Shown: positions 41,401 to 56,100 of the stretch, in pieces
Layout: each line of letters starts with the position of its first letter
Position numbering within the stretch: the stretch's first letter is position 1
Source: Sipunculus nudus
Taxonomy: Eukaryota; Annelida; Sipuncula; Golfingiida; Sipunculidae
Direction of reading: 5' to 3'
Assembly: GCA_026874595.1 (NCBI GenBank)
Contig: CM049310.1
Coordinates: 28,939,058-29,003,057 of the forward strand
DNA: 64,000 nucleotides
Translations under genes and position numbers: made by a program
Notes under the pieces: model-generated
What the model saw: the letters and a program-made list of their open reading frames with translations, nothing else
Databases searched by the model: none
Told to the model about the DNA's origin: nothing

Positions 41401-44400
41401 AACAATAGTCCTTAGTGTTAGAGGTTAAGTGACCACGATGCATGCATTCCGGTAACTGCCAAAGGCAGTTCAGCTGTGCTCGGTAAAAATGCGGAAAAAT
41501 CACTCAAAATTATATGAATATTAAAAATTATTTATTTTCATATCACCTATGTCACTGCGGGGATAAAAACCTTTAAAATGATGTATGGCACAATATTGTA
41601 CACAACGCAGTTTTAGAGAACACTGCAAACAAACATGAACTGAATTCCTTTTGTAAGTATTAGATACAAAGTAGTTATAATATAACTCTGACCTTGATGG
41701 TTTCCAGTAGACCTTGATGAATTTCAGTTCCCTTGTAGCTCTGACCTGCATCAAACTTAGCCCTCAGCTCTTGGAAAACAGAGTTCATGATTTTCTTAAT
41801 CTGCAACCACAGAGGACAAACATGATATAATCTGCAACCATTCACTGGAGTTCAGGCATGTCATTGGTTAAAGGTTACTACTATTCCAAATTTATTTTCT
41901 CAATTTATATAGAGTTAATGCTCAATTTAACAGCCAGGGCTTTTGTATTCAGTGCCACCTATCCATGATGAATGACACTGAGTGTTCAGGTCTGGTACAT
42001 AGACCTGAACACAGCAGACATTTGTGTCGCACACATAACATGCATGTTAGTGTGTATAATATAATGAGGTTCACAGTCAGGTATAAAGTTAATGCTCAGT
42101 GTTTCCTGGTCCTCACCTCCGTCGCTAGATCCTGTGATGGAGCTGCTGCGGAGGCTGCTGAGGATGCTGCTTCATCTCGCTCCTCCTCAAGCTCCGCTAT
42201 CCTGTCCTCATATCTCTTCTTCATCTCCCCAGCCTGTGACTTCAGTCTGTCATACTGAAATAGGAGGTGATGTTCTGATACATGATTAATGGTTATAATA
42301 ATTAAACTGGACATCACATACCCTCACAACAGCCACGATTATCATAAGTTCTTGTAGTAAGTTCTCATCTTCTAAACAGAGACAAAATCTTTGTTTGAGT
42401 GTGTTTAATCAGAGATATGTACCTGTGTAGATGCTTCACCTATATAATCTCTTTACATCATCAAACATCATTACTGTGTGATGCATTACGTACCTCCATT
42501 CTCAACTTTTCTATCTCTTCCTCCTGTTCCTCATCCTTCTTCTCCTCCTGAAGTTCCGCTATTCTCGTCTCGTAGCGTTTCTTCATCTCGGTAGCCTGGC
42601 CCCTCAGACGCTCATACTGTGATCAACATGTATCACAACTCACTCAGTTTGTGTGTTATAAACTGCTTGTATAGTGTTAATGGTGTTAGTGAAGCCTCTC
42701 AAATATACAAGTGTTCAATAAAATCTCCCATGTTATGTATCACAAAGTGCCATACATATAATTTGAATACAGGCCATGTGTCATAAAGTGTCACATATAT
42801 CATCAATTAACATGTCATATGTCACAAAGTGTCACAGATATCATCCAAATACTTGTCATATGTCATAAAATGTCACATATATTATCCAAATACTTGAACT
42901 GCTACTCTGACGCTGTTCCAGCTGGATCTATCCTATGTTGGCCACTATCCTGGTTGTACAGCAAGCCAATCTATATAACCACATGCCAGCTAACACCACA
43001 GGAATTTGTCTGGACTTGTTGTAATCATATAAAATATACATAAAAAATGTCCCGTCACCTTCATTTTCAAAAGTATGTGATACAAAAGAATGTAATGACC
43101 CAATGTATAGCAACTGAAACTTCTAAACAGAAACCACACGCAATGAATATAAAACTGTATCAATCAAATGTTTTCTCAAATGTACTCCAGACAGACTGCC
43201 ATATGGCTCAAATTATGTAATTTTACACACCCCTCATACTAACCAGTACTTGCACATTTCTAAAGGCTAGAGTTAGTAGGTGCCAATTCTGAGGCAGGTG
43301 AACTTACAGAAAAAGATGTGGCTGAACTGATTCTTAGCACATTTAATTCCCAAAAATCATATTTCATGCTGCTGTGGTATACCTGAAGGTGTGTAGCATG
43401 ATAACAAACACACATAAAATCATGGAACATTTTTGTCTTAACTCATATAATAGTCCATAATAACTGATTGTTTTGTTAATATGGTATTTGTGGTTGAACT
43501 TACCTTTTCTTTCCACATTGCTGCATCATCTAGCTCGCTTTGCAGTGCTGCCACCTGGCGTTCACTATCAGAACGACTACTCCTCAAGGTAGACAACTAA
43601 AATGAATCAAGTGCAGGTTTATTGATAATTATAATTTTCCTAGCCATTATTCAGAAATAATACCAGGCAAAGAATTAATCAATTCATATCAATTTAGTTT
43701 AGTCAGACAACAGATCTAACAACAATATACATATAAAGCATACATGTTGTACAAACCCTAAAAATATGAAAAAACTTAGATATTTTTATATTTAAAATTT
43801 TGATTATGAGAAACTTGCTAGATTTGCAGAAATGTTTCTATACAAACAATGAGGTGTAAGTGCACATTCATATCAATTATAACAATAATTATTAAAAATC
43901 AGGGTGAACAAGGAAATATCACTATTAGACTATGAATCTGTGCATGAAAGAACATTTATTTCAAAAGTTAAGCGACACGCAATCCAGACATTGTATTTTT
44001 ATGTTCATACACACAGAGAACCTTTACACAATGGTGTATCTATGAAAATTTGATATTGCATACCTTTTTCTCAAGGTCTGTAACCTTTTCTGAGAGTAGA
44101 GAGTTTTCTTCTTGGACCTGAGCTAGCTCCCTCTGGTGTTTGTTATTGGCAGCTGCTACCAACCGGTCACATTTCTCTTTCCACTGGGATTCCAGCTCAG
44201 ATTCAATTGATGAGGCCTGAAGCAGATATAAACATCAAAATATGATCCTTTAAACAGGTATTGTGTTGGACTCAGTAAGGCTGACTAGATATAACAATAT
44301 ATCTGTTGATGATAGGGGAATAATATGAACAGCTTTGGCTACGACAAGAATCAATGAATTATAAATGACTCTGATAATATAAGAATCAAGATAAATATTA

Positions 44401-47097
44401 AATACAATTATCATAGACAGGTACAGCATACTGATCAAGTTTTTAGATAATTTTTTATCTGTAATTAACAGAAAATATGGTATGAATTGGCAGAATATTG
44501 AACCATGTCTTTGTTATCTATGCTTTCAGGTGCAATGTCAAAAAATCTTGTTATACACTAGAGGATTTAATTTTGAACACTAATGTGACAAAGCCAGGGA
44601 AGTCTGACAGTGAATGATTAAAGGCCAGTCACTATAGTCAAGATGTTCTAAGGTTTCTAAGCATAGCATGACCATGTATTTCTAATACATCATTTGAAGA
44701 ACTATTAACTCCTGTAAATGACAATGGGAGGAGACAAATGAGAGACACACTTCCATTTTTATAAATTTCAAAGTTAGGAAATAAAGATTCTGTTGTTTCA
44801 ATAAGATAAATGAAGGCATTCTTTTCCTCTTCCCAGTAATAACATCAACACATGTTCATGCCCCAAACAGACAGAAGCAAAAAAAAAAAAAAAACAGAAT
44901 TAAGAACTGAATGACCATTAATCAATTGAAACACAAGTGAACATTAGATCAGCTATGTACTGCATGACAAGGTAATGAAATGAGTAATAAATAAGTTTTG
45001 AAATAGGGACAAGATCTGAATCAATAGATGAAATGAGATATTGAACATTGATTAGAATGGCAAGGGCATGAAGTTATAAAAGTTGATCCAGAGTTGCATT
45101 TAGACGAGTGAAAGAATGTTATTTACCCTTAGTATAGTCGGGCCATAAGTCACAGGGGCTTACGTATTAAATGAGCTAAAACTGGAGTTAAAATAAATTG
45201 AATTGGATCATGAATTTACCACAGGTGGTCATGGGCATTTATCAGGTTTGGAGGGACTAGGACATGAATAAAGACAACTTGCCATGAGAGTGTGTCAATA
45301 AACATTACTGAATCAGCTTAAGGTATGAGATGACAAGGATGACATGGATTTACCTGCTCAGCAGCAGCAGCATCCTTGGTTGTCTTCATCTTCTTGATTT
45401 TCTCTTTGAGTACCTCCACCTCGGCCTACACACCCAGAACAACCACAAACATGCAGAGATAGAGATGAGCTCACAGTAGAAATGATACAGATGTTTAGGA
45501 GAGGGTTTCATGGCACAAGGTAAACAAGGCTGGTCCAAACAGGAGATTATTTCATACTCTTAAAGTTATTACAGAATATTCATAATAAAACCTCAATATA
45601 GTATAATTTTATCAGAGCATATTGAGATTAATATACATAATTTTCTAATCTTTTAATAAAATATTAATGAGAAATTACATATTTTATTATAATTTAGATA
45701 AACCTGTGCATTAATTATTCATGTCTTTGTTACATCAGTTTATTCAGTCAGAGATACTGAGTAAATATGCAAAAAAGAACTCGTTTCACTCTCAAAGTAG
45801 AAAATTTATTTTTCTTTCAAGAATTTTAGTTGAATTTTATCTGACCTGTTTAGATTAAAAGAAACAACCAACAACACAAAATCCACACACCCATGCAGAT
45901 TGAAAGAATTTAAAGTAATTTGTGTTATTCTAACCTTACAAACAAGTGTCAAAAGAAAATATACCAGCATATTAGTGATTTCTTTAATTATATTAATCTT
46001 CTGTAACAGAAATATATTTTAGTGACAAAAACAGTCCTGCTTAATCCATCAATCAGGTCTGGTTTACTGGTAACTTGGCAGAATACTGGGTCTGGGTGTA
46101 GGTATTAAACATGTGGAGCAAACATATACTTGGATCAAAAGCTGTGAACTATGGGGAAAAGAGCCCCCAATGTTCTCTCTTGATAGAAATGTCAACTGTA
46201 AGAGCTAGCCTTACCTGGTGAACACAGTGACAAGATGCACTAAATACTGAAGAAAGCTAGGTCAAGAAGTGGAGACTGTTTATTAACTCTGTGTGGAGAC
46301 TACATCTGACTGATTGTACTGACCTCATGTGACCTCTTCATATCCTCCATGTCTTCCTCCAGTTTCTTCCTCTCTGACATTGCTTTCTGCTTCCTCTCAG
46401 ACAAATTCTACAATAAAATATTAGAAAATGTCTTTTAAACTCATAATCTTACCTGAAATGTGACAAGTGCACCTGACATGGAATGAGTGCAGTTTTTAAA
46501 ACTGTATTTGTCAAACATTTGAGTAACATTAATACCAACACAGACAAAGCATATATGTAATCAAAACAAAACATATTATATTAATCAATAATTACACAAT
46601 CTAAATATTTTTAAAAGCTCATTTATAATTTTTATTTATTTATAAAACTTTCAATTTTGCCATGAAACTTAATATTATTCAGAATATTTCTAACATGTGT
46701 GACTAAGGTTCACGTTGTTTGTAATACATTTACTGTGACTACAATTTCTCATTAACAATTCTGTACATTGTCAATGATAAAGTGTGACAACTTCACTGTT
46801 ACAGAAAGGAGCTACCTTTGACTGTTCAACAGACAGCTTTAATGCCATTTTAAGAACAAGACACACATGGGTAAGATGTCAACAAATCTGACAGTCTCTG
46901 TCATGAGGACCTACCTTCTCTAAAGCACGTTTGGTTTCTGTCACCTCACTCAACTCTTCTTCCAATAAGGTAAATTTAGACTCCAGCTGTTTACGTGACT
47001 GCCTTTCTTCTTTGACTAGCGTTGTTAATTTGTCTACTTTTTCTTCATTATCTGAAGTGACAAAATAAAACAATCCTTTACAATGTATGCATGGTTT

Positions 47098-47167
<70 letters not shown>

Positions 47168-50100
47168 TATATATTTTATTTAAATATATATTAATTATAT
47201 AAATAATTCATAATATTATCTCATAATATACATAAATGAACATTCCTAAAGAGAATATTCCAAAGAATGGAAAAATGGCCTTGAATGGATTATGAACAAA
47301 AATTACCTGTACCTGGACCCAAATAATGATAAATGACCTTGATCCATAAAAAATGACCTTGACCTTTGTTTTATAAGTGCAGTTAAACCTGTGAAGTTCC
47401 TTGCTGTGTAAGTGTGTAAAGCTAATTGCAATGTGACTGATTGATCCACAGGTTTCTGTGACATTGATCAGGTGAAACATGTACAAACATCCAGCACATA
47501 TTACATTTCCCAGGTTCTAATCAAGGACAGTGAACTGTTGGATCAATAAACAATACCATTACAGCTGCAAAACTTGACCTACTAAAACTGCTACAGTAAT
47601 GTTATTAATCTATAGATAGTTTATAATCTTCCATATCACCAAACAAGAGCACTACAAATGTGTGTATTACACCCGTATAGGTCTTGTGACCTCTGACCTC
47701 ATTAAATATGCATGAATTTTGCTGAAAATTAAATTCAGGTGAGAAACTGTATAGTTTAATATTTATACTGATTTTCATGAAAATCCATAAGAATTTTGTT
47801 AAGGCACCATGGTGCCACCATAGTCTGGTGACCTCTGACCTCATTAGATATGTGTGGATTTTGCTGGAAATCAAACATAGGCGAAATATTATACTGATTA
47901 ATATTTCTGTTGAGTTTATATCAAAATCCAATGTATTCCTTGTAAGTTATCGCAGCAACACTACAAAGTGACTTCTGAACTTATTAAATGTGCATTGATT
48001 TTGCCCATATCTAACTCAGGTGAGATAATCTATCAGTAAGTAGTTATGGAGAGGTTCATGTAAATCCATCAAAGCCTCACTAAGTTATTGCAGCTACGGT
48101 TAATGGACGGACATGCTTATAAAAATGATCTTATTTTTTTCAACTTATGACTATAAATGAGACATTGTCAGCCAGGTAGACATGGATGTAAGATCCTGGA
48201 TTTAAAAAAAAAACACATACATATTAATACATAAAAATGTCAGGATTACAAATTTAAATGAAAAAATTGTAAATACTTTTCCAGATATAATCACACATTC
48301 CCACTAATTATTAACTATAATTCTTTAATCCCTACATTAAAACTGCATCTGTTTGATCAGCATAAAATATACTGATGCACAATTAGGTCAGTATATGTCA
48401 ACATGTGTCATCTATAAATCAGTCGACATGAACAAGCTGGCATTATATATATATATAACAAGGATACACTACAAACATAGTGTGAACTCACACATACACC
48501 TGTGACTAATCTAACTTTCCTGTGTTCAATACAAAAAGTATCACTTATTTTATGGCTGGGTCACAGATGGGTCAGCTCCAGAACAAAGTTGGCCCCTTAA
48601 TACCAGTGAACAGTAATGATGGGGATAAAGGAATCTCACAATGGAAGAGAATAATTTGAATTAAAACCACACTATTATCTCAACAAATTAATTATTGTTT
48701 CTTGGTTATTATCACCAAAATATGTTCATAAATTACTGAGTGAAGTTGTTTACAAAAAACAACAAACAACCAACCAATCAAGGGAAAAACATAATATCAT
48801 ACTTGCTAGTGGTGATATAATTATCAAACATGTTCTTATGTTGATTTTGTGTTGTGTAATGTTTGCTGTGCCACAAGAATGTATGATTTTTTTATACTTC
48901 AGCTATGATATACATCCTTCAAAACTCCATTAAATCTGAACATATGTAAAAGGTTAAATATTTGTCTTCCCTTTGCCATATCAAGGCTGACTGAAGCAGG
49001 ACCTGTTTCTAAAACTATTACATAATATCAAGAGCATTCATCCAAATTTCATGCTTCTTGTGCATACATAAACAAACATATATACTTACCCTCTTCTTTA
49101 ACTCTACATTCTTATTTACTATCTTATTATCAGTTGTTATCTTTAATTCTCTCAATGCCCATCCCCTCAAACTGTGTCCATGAAAGAAGCATATCCCGGA
49201 TATTTACTCACTATATGGCCGCTACTCATTAATGATTACTCATAAACAGTAATGTTTCTTACGTAATGAGTGAGGTTGAGGTTTATCTCTGCTACACTTG
49301 ACTTGTCTACATGCTGTAGTCTGCTGGGGCTGGCAGTCAGTTGTACAGCCCCTGAGATGTATCAGGTGTGCCAGCACAATCAACCTGTACATGTACATTA
49401 CCAGTGAGTGACCTACATTCACTCAGCTGAATCAATCACACTTGCCCTATAGGTTGTCGTCCATTACAATATGACATGCTTTGATTGTGTACTTCTCTTG
49501 CTCATTGAAAAAATGATGTGGATAATCTACACTGGTACACCATGCAAATGCTTTGAATTTGGCACATTTGCAAAAAATTTTAACAAAACATGTTATGATT
49601 GTGCAATTTCTTCCCAACTGGAAAGATTATATAGATAACCCACATTGGTACACCACAGCATATAATGCAGGTAAAGATCAATAAATTTAACTCAAAACTG
49701 GTGTTGCCTGTCAAAAGGAAATATATACTTTCAACTCTTCTAGCTTTCATGGAAAACAATATTATTTACTTTATTCCACATATGCAGTGCTATTAACCAA
49801 AAATGCAACACCTCGTTACCATGATGAATAAAATATACTTTTCTGTATCAGCACTAAGACTATAACCCTTACTTATGGTAAAAATTTTACATTTTTTCAA
49901 TCAATATATGAAATAATTAACATTTAATATTAAATATAATTAACTTTATATTATTTTGTTGCAAAATAATAAGGTATAATTAACACAAAACAAAAAACAT
50001 GCAGCAAACAGCAGCACAGAAATCAGGCCTTATTTTATTATAATTTCTGGTTTTGCATTGTTTCTGGTAACTATAACAGATCTGAAATGAAACTAGGAGT

Positions 50101-53100
50101 TTCGAATTATTCTGAGTTCTTGTGTTAAAACAGATTAATTCTCTCTGATTTACTTTAAATGTCAATAACAGAGATGTTAATTTTGGATAAAAAAGTATAA
50201 TTCAAGTTACCACATTAGTTACATTGAATACTATCTCTTAAAAGTAAATAAAATAATTCTGAATATTCTTGGTCCTTAATTATCCAGCAAGTTACCATGA
50301 TACTATACAGGAAAATTAAGGCGTATTTCCTGAGCAGGTAAGACCTGCCCACCTTCATCAAACTTTCTGTAAACTTCTCTGTTGACACAGGCCTAGATCA
50401 GACACAGCACATATCATGGTGCTACTTCCCACATACCTGTTATTGTGAAGATATGCATGAATGCTCTCCAGAATACACAACAGACATGAATATCCAGGCT
50501 TGTATACTACGTGCTCAGGGTTTATAAACACTTTCAGCCACACACCAACTAGGTCCATATTCCCTGTGATACTGTAGCTTGCCCCTTTTTAGTTATTCAC
50601 AAGTGCAGTGAATATGAATCCATATTACCAATATACTTCTACAGTTCTATCTATTTTCAAGGCACTAGATAAATTTAACATGTAAGGTACACATATTACC
50701 CATACATGGAAAATAATACAACAAACTCAAGATCAGAAAAAAATTTGTGAGAAATGATAATACTGATGACTTGCCTGGTAAAACCATCAATTATTAACAA
50801 AATTAGGGATAGGTCACAGGATAAATGTAACACTGATCACTGAGATTATTGATAAAATATCATTATTTTATGACAAGGAAGTCTATGAAATTAATTTAAA
50901 TTGCCATGTATGGCATCATTTGTTTTTGTGAGTTATTAAGATGATTAAGAAGATGTAGAGCACTATATCAGGGTTTGCCATTAACAGTTAACCGCCTGCC
51001 CAGGGCAAGTGAAAGATCCAGAAAATAGTCGGAGGGCCACTAAAAGTCACCTCCTACTTGCCTGACTGGGCAAGTGGGTACATAAACCTTTATCGAAAGG
51101 CCTGAAAAAAGGATGTTTGTGTCCTTAAATACAATCAATGATTTTTGTAGGGCAAGTAAAAGTTCATGTAAGGCAAGTAAAAGCTAGATGTTACTTGCTG
51201 ACTGGGCAAGAACTTTCAAAAGTTATGTGTGAGCTGCAAGTAATTTGTCTAGAACTGTTCTGATACAACCTGGGGATCTTTGTTGCAATGGAACACTGTG
51301 TGACACAGATTAAAAATAATCTCAACACTTGTCTGGTGTCATGTACCAATTGGTGAAGGTGTCAATTTTCATTCTTGTCAGAGCCATCAGTGATCATTTT
51401 GATTATTATCAAGGCCACAGAAAATTACACAGACTGATATATTTATATGTCTCCCAAGGACTGCAAGAAATACTCTGAAGATTATGCAGTATTATAGAGT
51501 AGCAGCTAGACTGCAGCAGGAAGACATAAATCAGTACTAAGTCACTCATTACTGGCTTTTGCCCTACACAAAAATCCACAAATTTATTCAATGTTTATTT
51601 TTCATTAATTTTTCTCTGTATGTTTCTTTGTTTGTGTACCATACATACAATATTTTTTAGCTGAATTTCAACAGAATTCAGTGGCATGGTAAGTTTTGAT
51701 CCCAAAAATGTTTGAATAAATTTACAAGTAGGTCTGATCAAAATAGAGATTAGTAATAAACTTTGAACATCTGTCTGTCAGTTATTAAGAAAGCACTGCC
51801 ACTATGCTCCCATCTGGTGGAACAATTCAGTACTATTAAAACAGGCAAGACCTGAAGCAAGGAGAAGACTGAATTTGGAAGGTAATCTGGATAAAAATCT
51901 AAAGATGACAAAGTTATATGTCATAACAACAATACCAATATCTTTAAATGAGGAACAATTCACAAACATGAGCTGGTCTGACTCAGATATACTGAATGTG
52001 ACAACTATGTTTACAAAGGAAGCTGGGTAACAACTCTGGTTATGCACCACATTCAGTCAGAATGTGGAGTAACACGTGATCCTACATATGAAGTACCTAA
52101 ACTCTCACGACAAAATTACCAATACACTGTACAATTAAACATGACATAACACTCGTCTTTTCTTAACTGACCTGAATGAAGATCAGCTTTCGTATTTCTG
52201 TCTTCAAGTGTCTTGTTATTGTCACTCCAGAACATTTTATCTTTTTATCATCCATATTCTTAAGATGTTTTACTGACTACAGTAGTTTTAAAGTACAAGG
52301 GATAATAAAATTCCTGTGATGCTTCAGCTACAGTTTGCAATAGCTACTCCACATGTATATGCTAAACTCTCCTGTATTCACACAAGTCATACACAGCAAT
52401 CTCCGTAGAAGAGACTGTGAGATATGTTTGCTTTAACAAGTCATAAAATGCACTGATCCAAAACCACCCTCTACATCTGAAATTTGTAACAAATGAAAAA
52501 CTATCACTGACAGTGCTGCCACCTTGTGACAAGCTCAGGAACAATCAAGTGAACCCATCAAAAGTTTTCACCATAATTATAACATTGATAAGAGTCACTG
52601 ACTGTAAGGCACATGTAAAATTACCTGCAGATTCTACTGTTTACACTTGATCCGAGGTTCTAAAACCATAGATATGAATACCAAATACCTTAAAAGGTTA
52701 CATTTGGAGAAATGTGCATCAGTCTGACTCTTTTGAACAAAATCTCTGTGATTTTTTTGTTAACAAAATCTCTGTGTTTTTTAACAAAATCATACCAAAC
52801 ATTTCAAATATTCATTAAAATCCAGGCAGGTCCTTTACAATGCATCTTTAATCCTTACCTTAAAACAGGCAGAAAAAATATTTTTAGATGCTAAATAAAC
52901 TCAACAGAATTACACTCACCAAAAGTTACCACACATATAATCCTGCATAAAATTGCCTGCATAATTATGTAAACACATGCTACTGATATATAAGTGACAG
53001 ATATATGTCCACTTCAGCTGGTGGCTGAATTAAGTGTCGTTTCATCCAAACTGATATGTAAAGCACTCTTTTTACAACCAGCATATACCATACACAGTAA

Positions 53101-56100
53101 ACCAGGCTGTTGGTTTACCTGTCTCACCTATATACATACCTTAAATAACAGGGAATGGCACAAAAAGGATGGAGCTGATTTTTTTTCAGTAATAGACCTA
53201 GCATGAATATTTACACATAACACAACTGGTGTTATTTTCACCCAAGTATTTTCACTGACATGAATGTTATAGAAATGTTTTTTAATAATATAAGATCATG
53301 AGTCTAATTAGTAATATCAATGTTTTTTAAAATATATAAGTCAACAATCAGACATAGTTAGGAAAATCATATTTGCACATGATACAAATGTGAAGGGGAA
53401 AGTGTGAGGAAGATGACCACAGCAAGGCATTCAAATAACATCAAATGACAGACACAACAACAAAAAATTTATTATAAGTGTAACATAACTGAATATGTTA
53501 CTTAGAGCACATTCAATGGCTCATTTTAAGGAATATCAAATGTGACTGAACATGATGTTACTAAATCCTTCACAAAGACCAATGAAGGGGGGACTGATTT
53601 TTTTAACATCTTCATATTGACCAGCATACCTCAGCTGTGTATTAGTGCAATCTGGAACCTTCTTTTAAAAAAATATTATGCTTTTATTTAAAATTGAATT
53701 TCTGCTTCAATCATATAATGATAGCATGTTTATATTCTGATATCACTGACAATGTCAGTCTCATCAGGCTTTTCCTCCTTGGTGTTTGGGGCCTGTTCAT
53801 CCTTGTATATCAGTGCCATCTAGTGTTTACGCATGAAACAACAATTAAGTTCAACATTTGTCTATGTCAATGGCCAGCACCCTTTAACCAAACTTGAAAG
53901 GTGAGGAGTGTGCACCATCATGGTTAAGACCTTGCCCGGGGTTTTAGCAATGAGAACAGTCTGAACAGATATATAACCCACAACCTATCAGTCACAAGTT
54001 TAGGGCTCCAACCATTATACCACCATGCTACACAAATTGATACTCATATTCATTGAGCATAAAGTGTACCATCCAGCTTTGTAAGCAATCTGTCATTGCA
54101 TCATTCTTCATGAATTAAGCTTTTTCATTCACTGGACACAAGATGGTGCTTACTGGCAAGAGAGGTATTCCTGTAAACAATGATTACCATTTCTTCAAAG
54201 CATCTAGCTGGAATAACTAGCACCAGCCGAGCTGTATAAAATTTAATATCCTGATCACCACTCAATATTCATCTTTGCTGTGTTAAGGTCTAAATATGTC
54301 TTTAATTCATAAAATGTTATTATTTTAGAAAATTTATGAACCACATGGTTATATCCATCTTTTGTTATATCTTATTGCAAAAATAGTTCAGCATTGAGAA
54401 GTACTTTAATTTACTTTTCAGCTTAATGTTGAGTATATAAAAACCAAGAGACTGACACTAACAGTTTTGACAATTGGCATTTAAATCTAATTTATATACA
54501 TGATAAATGGTTTAAGAGTAATTTAAGAGGGAGGGAACAAAATCAGAAAAAAATAAAGGTTTATGCTGTATAACTGTAACTTCCATTCATGTATATACAA
54601 TTAAAAAAATGGTTGAAATATTTGTATTCATTTTAGGATGATGTTATAGTTTAATGCACACTTATTGCCAAAGTTTATATAAATATATATATATTTAGAT
54701 CTAAAATCTTCAGACCAACAACAAAACTTTTTATATATAGCTGATCTATAAGAGGATTTTTTGAGGATTTACAACATGAGTGTAACAATGGGGTTATTAG
54801 TGAAACTAAATGTGTTGATTTATCAAATGAAAATATAATGAAATATCATATTGTATTATTATCTTGTGAGACAAACACACCAAAACCAATCCCAACCAAG
54901 GTAGGCATGAGAGCAATCACTGAGCCAAATTTGAAAGAAATCGGATAATATTTAGGAAAGTAATCGCATAGAAACAAGAATGTTACAGATGGACAGACCA
55001 AAAGACGGACAGACAGAAAAACCCAAATTAACGTCCCCTGTTCTGAGGAATGTGGCATACAAGTTGGTAATGTGCCCATCCACAAGGGATTAAATTTTGG
55101 TGTGAATCCTTGCAAAAACTAGATGTGTCGGAATGACACGGATGCCCCCGCCTGGGGCAAATTAGAAACATTTGTTAAATTTCAGGAAGTGTTGTATGGT
55201 CAAAAGTAGGTCAACAAGGGCAAAATGCAAACTTGATCTGTGAAGGGTCATTATCAAGCAACACACCAAAAATCAGGCCAGTATCTGCAGGCATTGTGAA
55301 AAAAATTCCATATATGTACATTTTTCATGAAAATTTCTGTCTTTCATGAAATTTTCTATGTTCAGGAGCTGTCAAATGGTGAAAAATAGGTTAACTGGGA
55401 CGAAACGCAAACTCGATCTGTAAGTGGTCATTATGCGCCCACAGACCAAACATTAGGCCAGTATCTGTAAGCATTGTATTGCGAAACTAGAATATTAGCA
55501 AAAGTTGATAATCATTTATAAATTTAAATTGGAGAGGTATATACCATGTTTCATAACAATCCACCAAATGCTTCCTGAGAAATAAGCTCCTAAGTTTTTT
55601 TTCTATACTAAGCTCTGTGACCTTGAAAAGTAGGTCAAGATCACCCATCTTTGAACTTGACCAAGATTTTGTAAATATAATGCAATAGCACTGAAGAAAT
55701 GAAGTTCCTGTGTTGAATACCTTTGGAGATATCCTGCACAAAAGGCCAAAATTGAAAAACTCGATAAAATTTCATTAAAAAATCAGACATTGCAGGTGGC
55801 GCCACCAAAATTGTGCAGCACATACAGACCATCAGTCCCAATGATCATAGTAAGTTTTGTGAAAATCCACACAATGGTTCCTGAGATATAAACTTCTGAG
55901 TGTTTTTCTATAATCAGCTCTAAAATGTAGAAAAATGGGTCAAGGTCAGCCATCTTCGAACTTGACCGAGATTTTATCAATATACATCTTCAATGATGAA
56001 ATAAAATTCCAACGGTGAATCCTTTTAGAGATATCCCGCTCACAAGGTAAAAGTTAACAGACGCGGAACGGACGGACGGACAGACACCGGACAGACAGAT

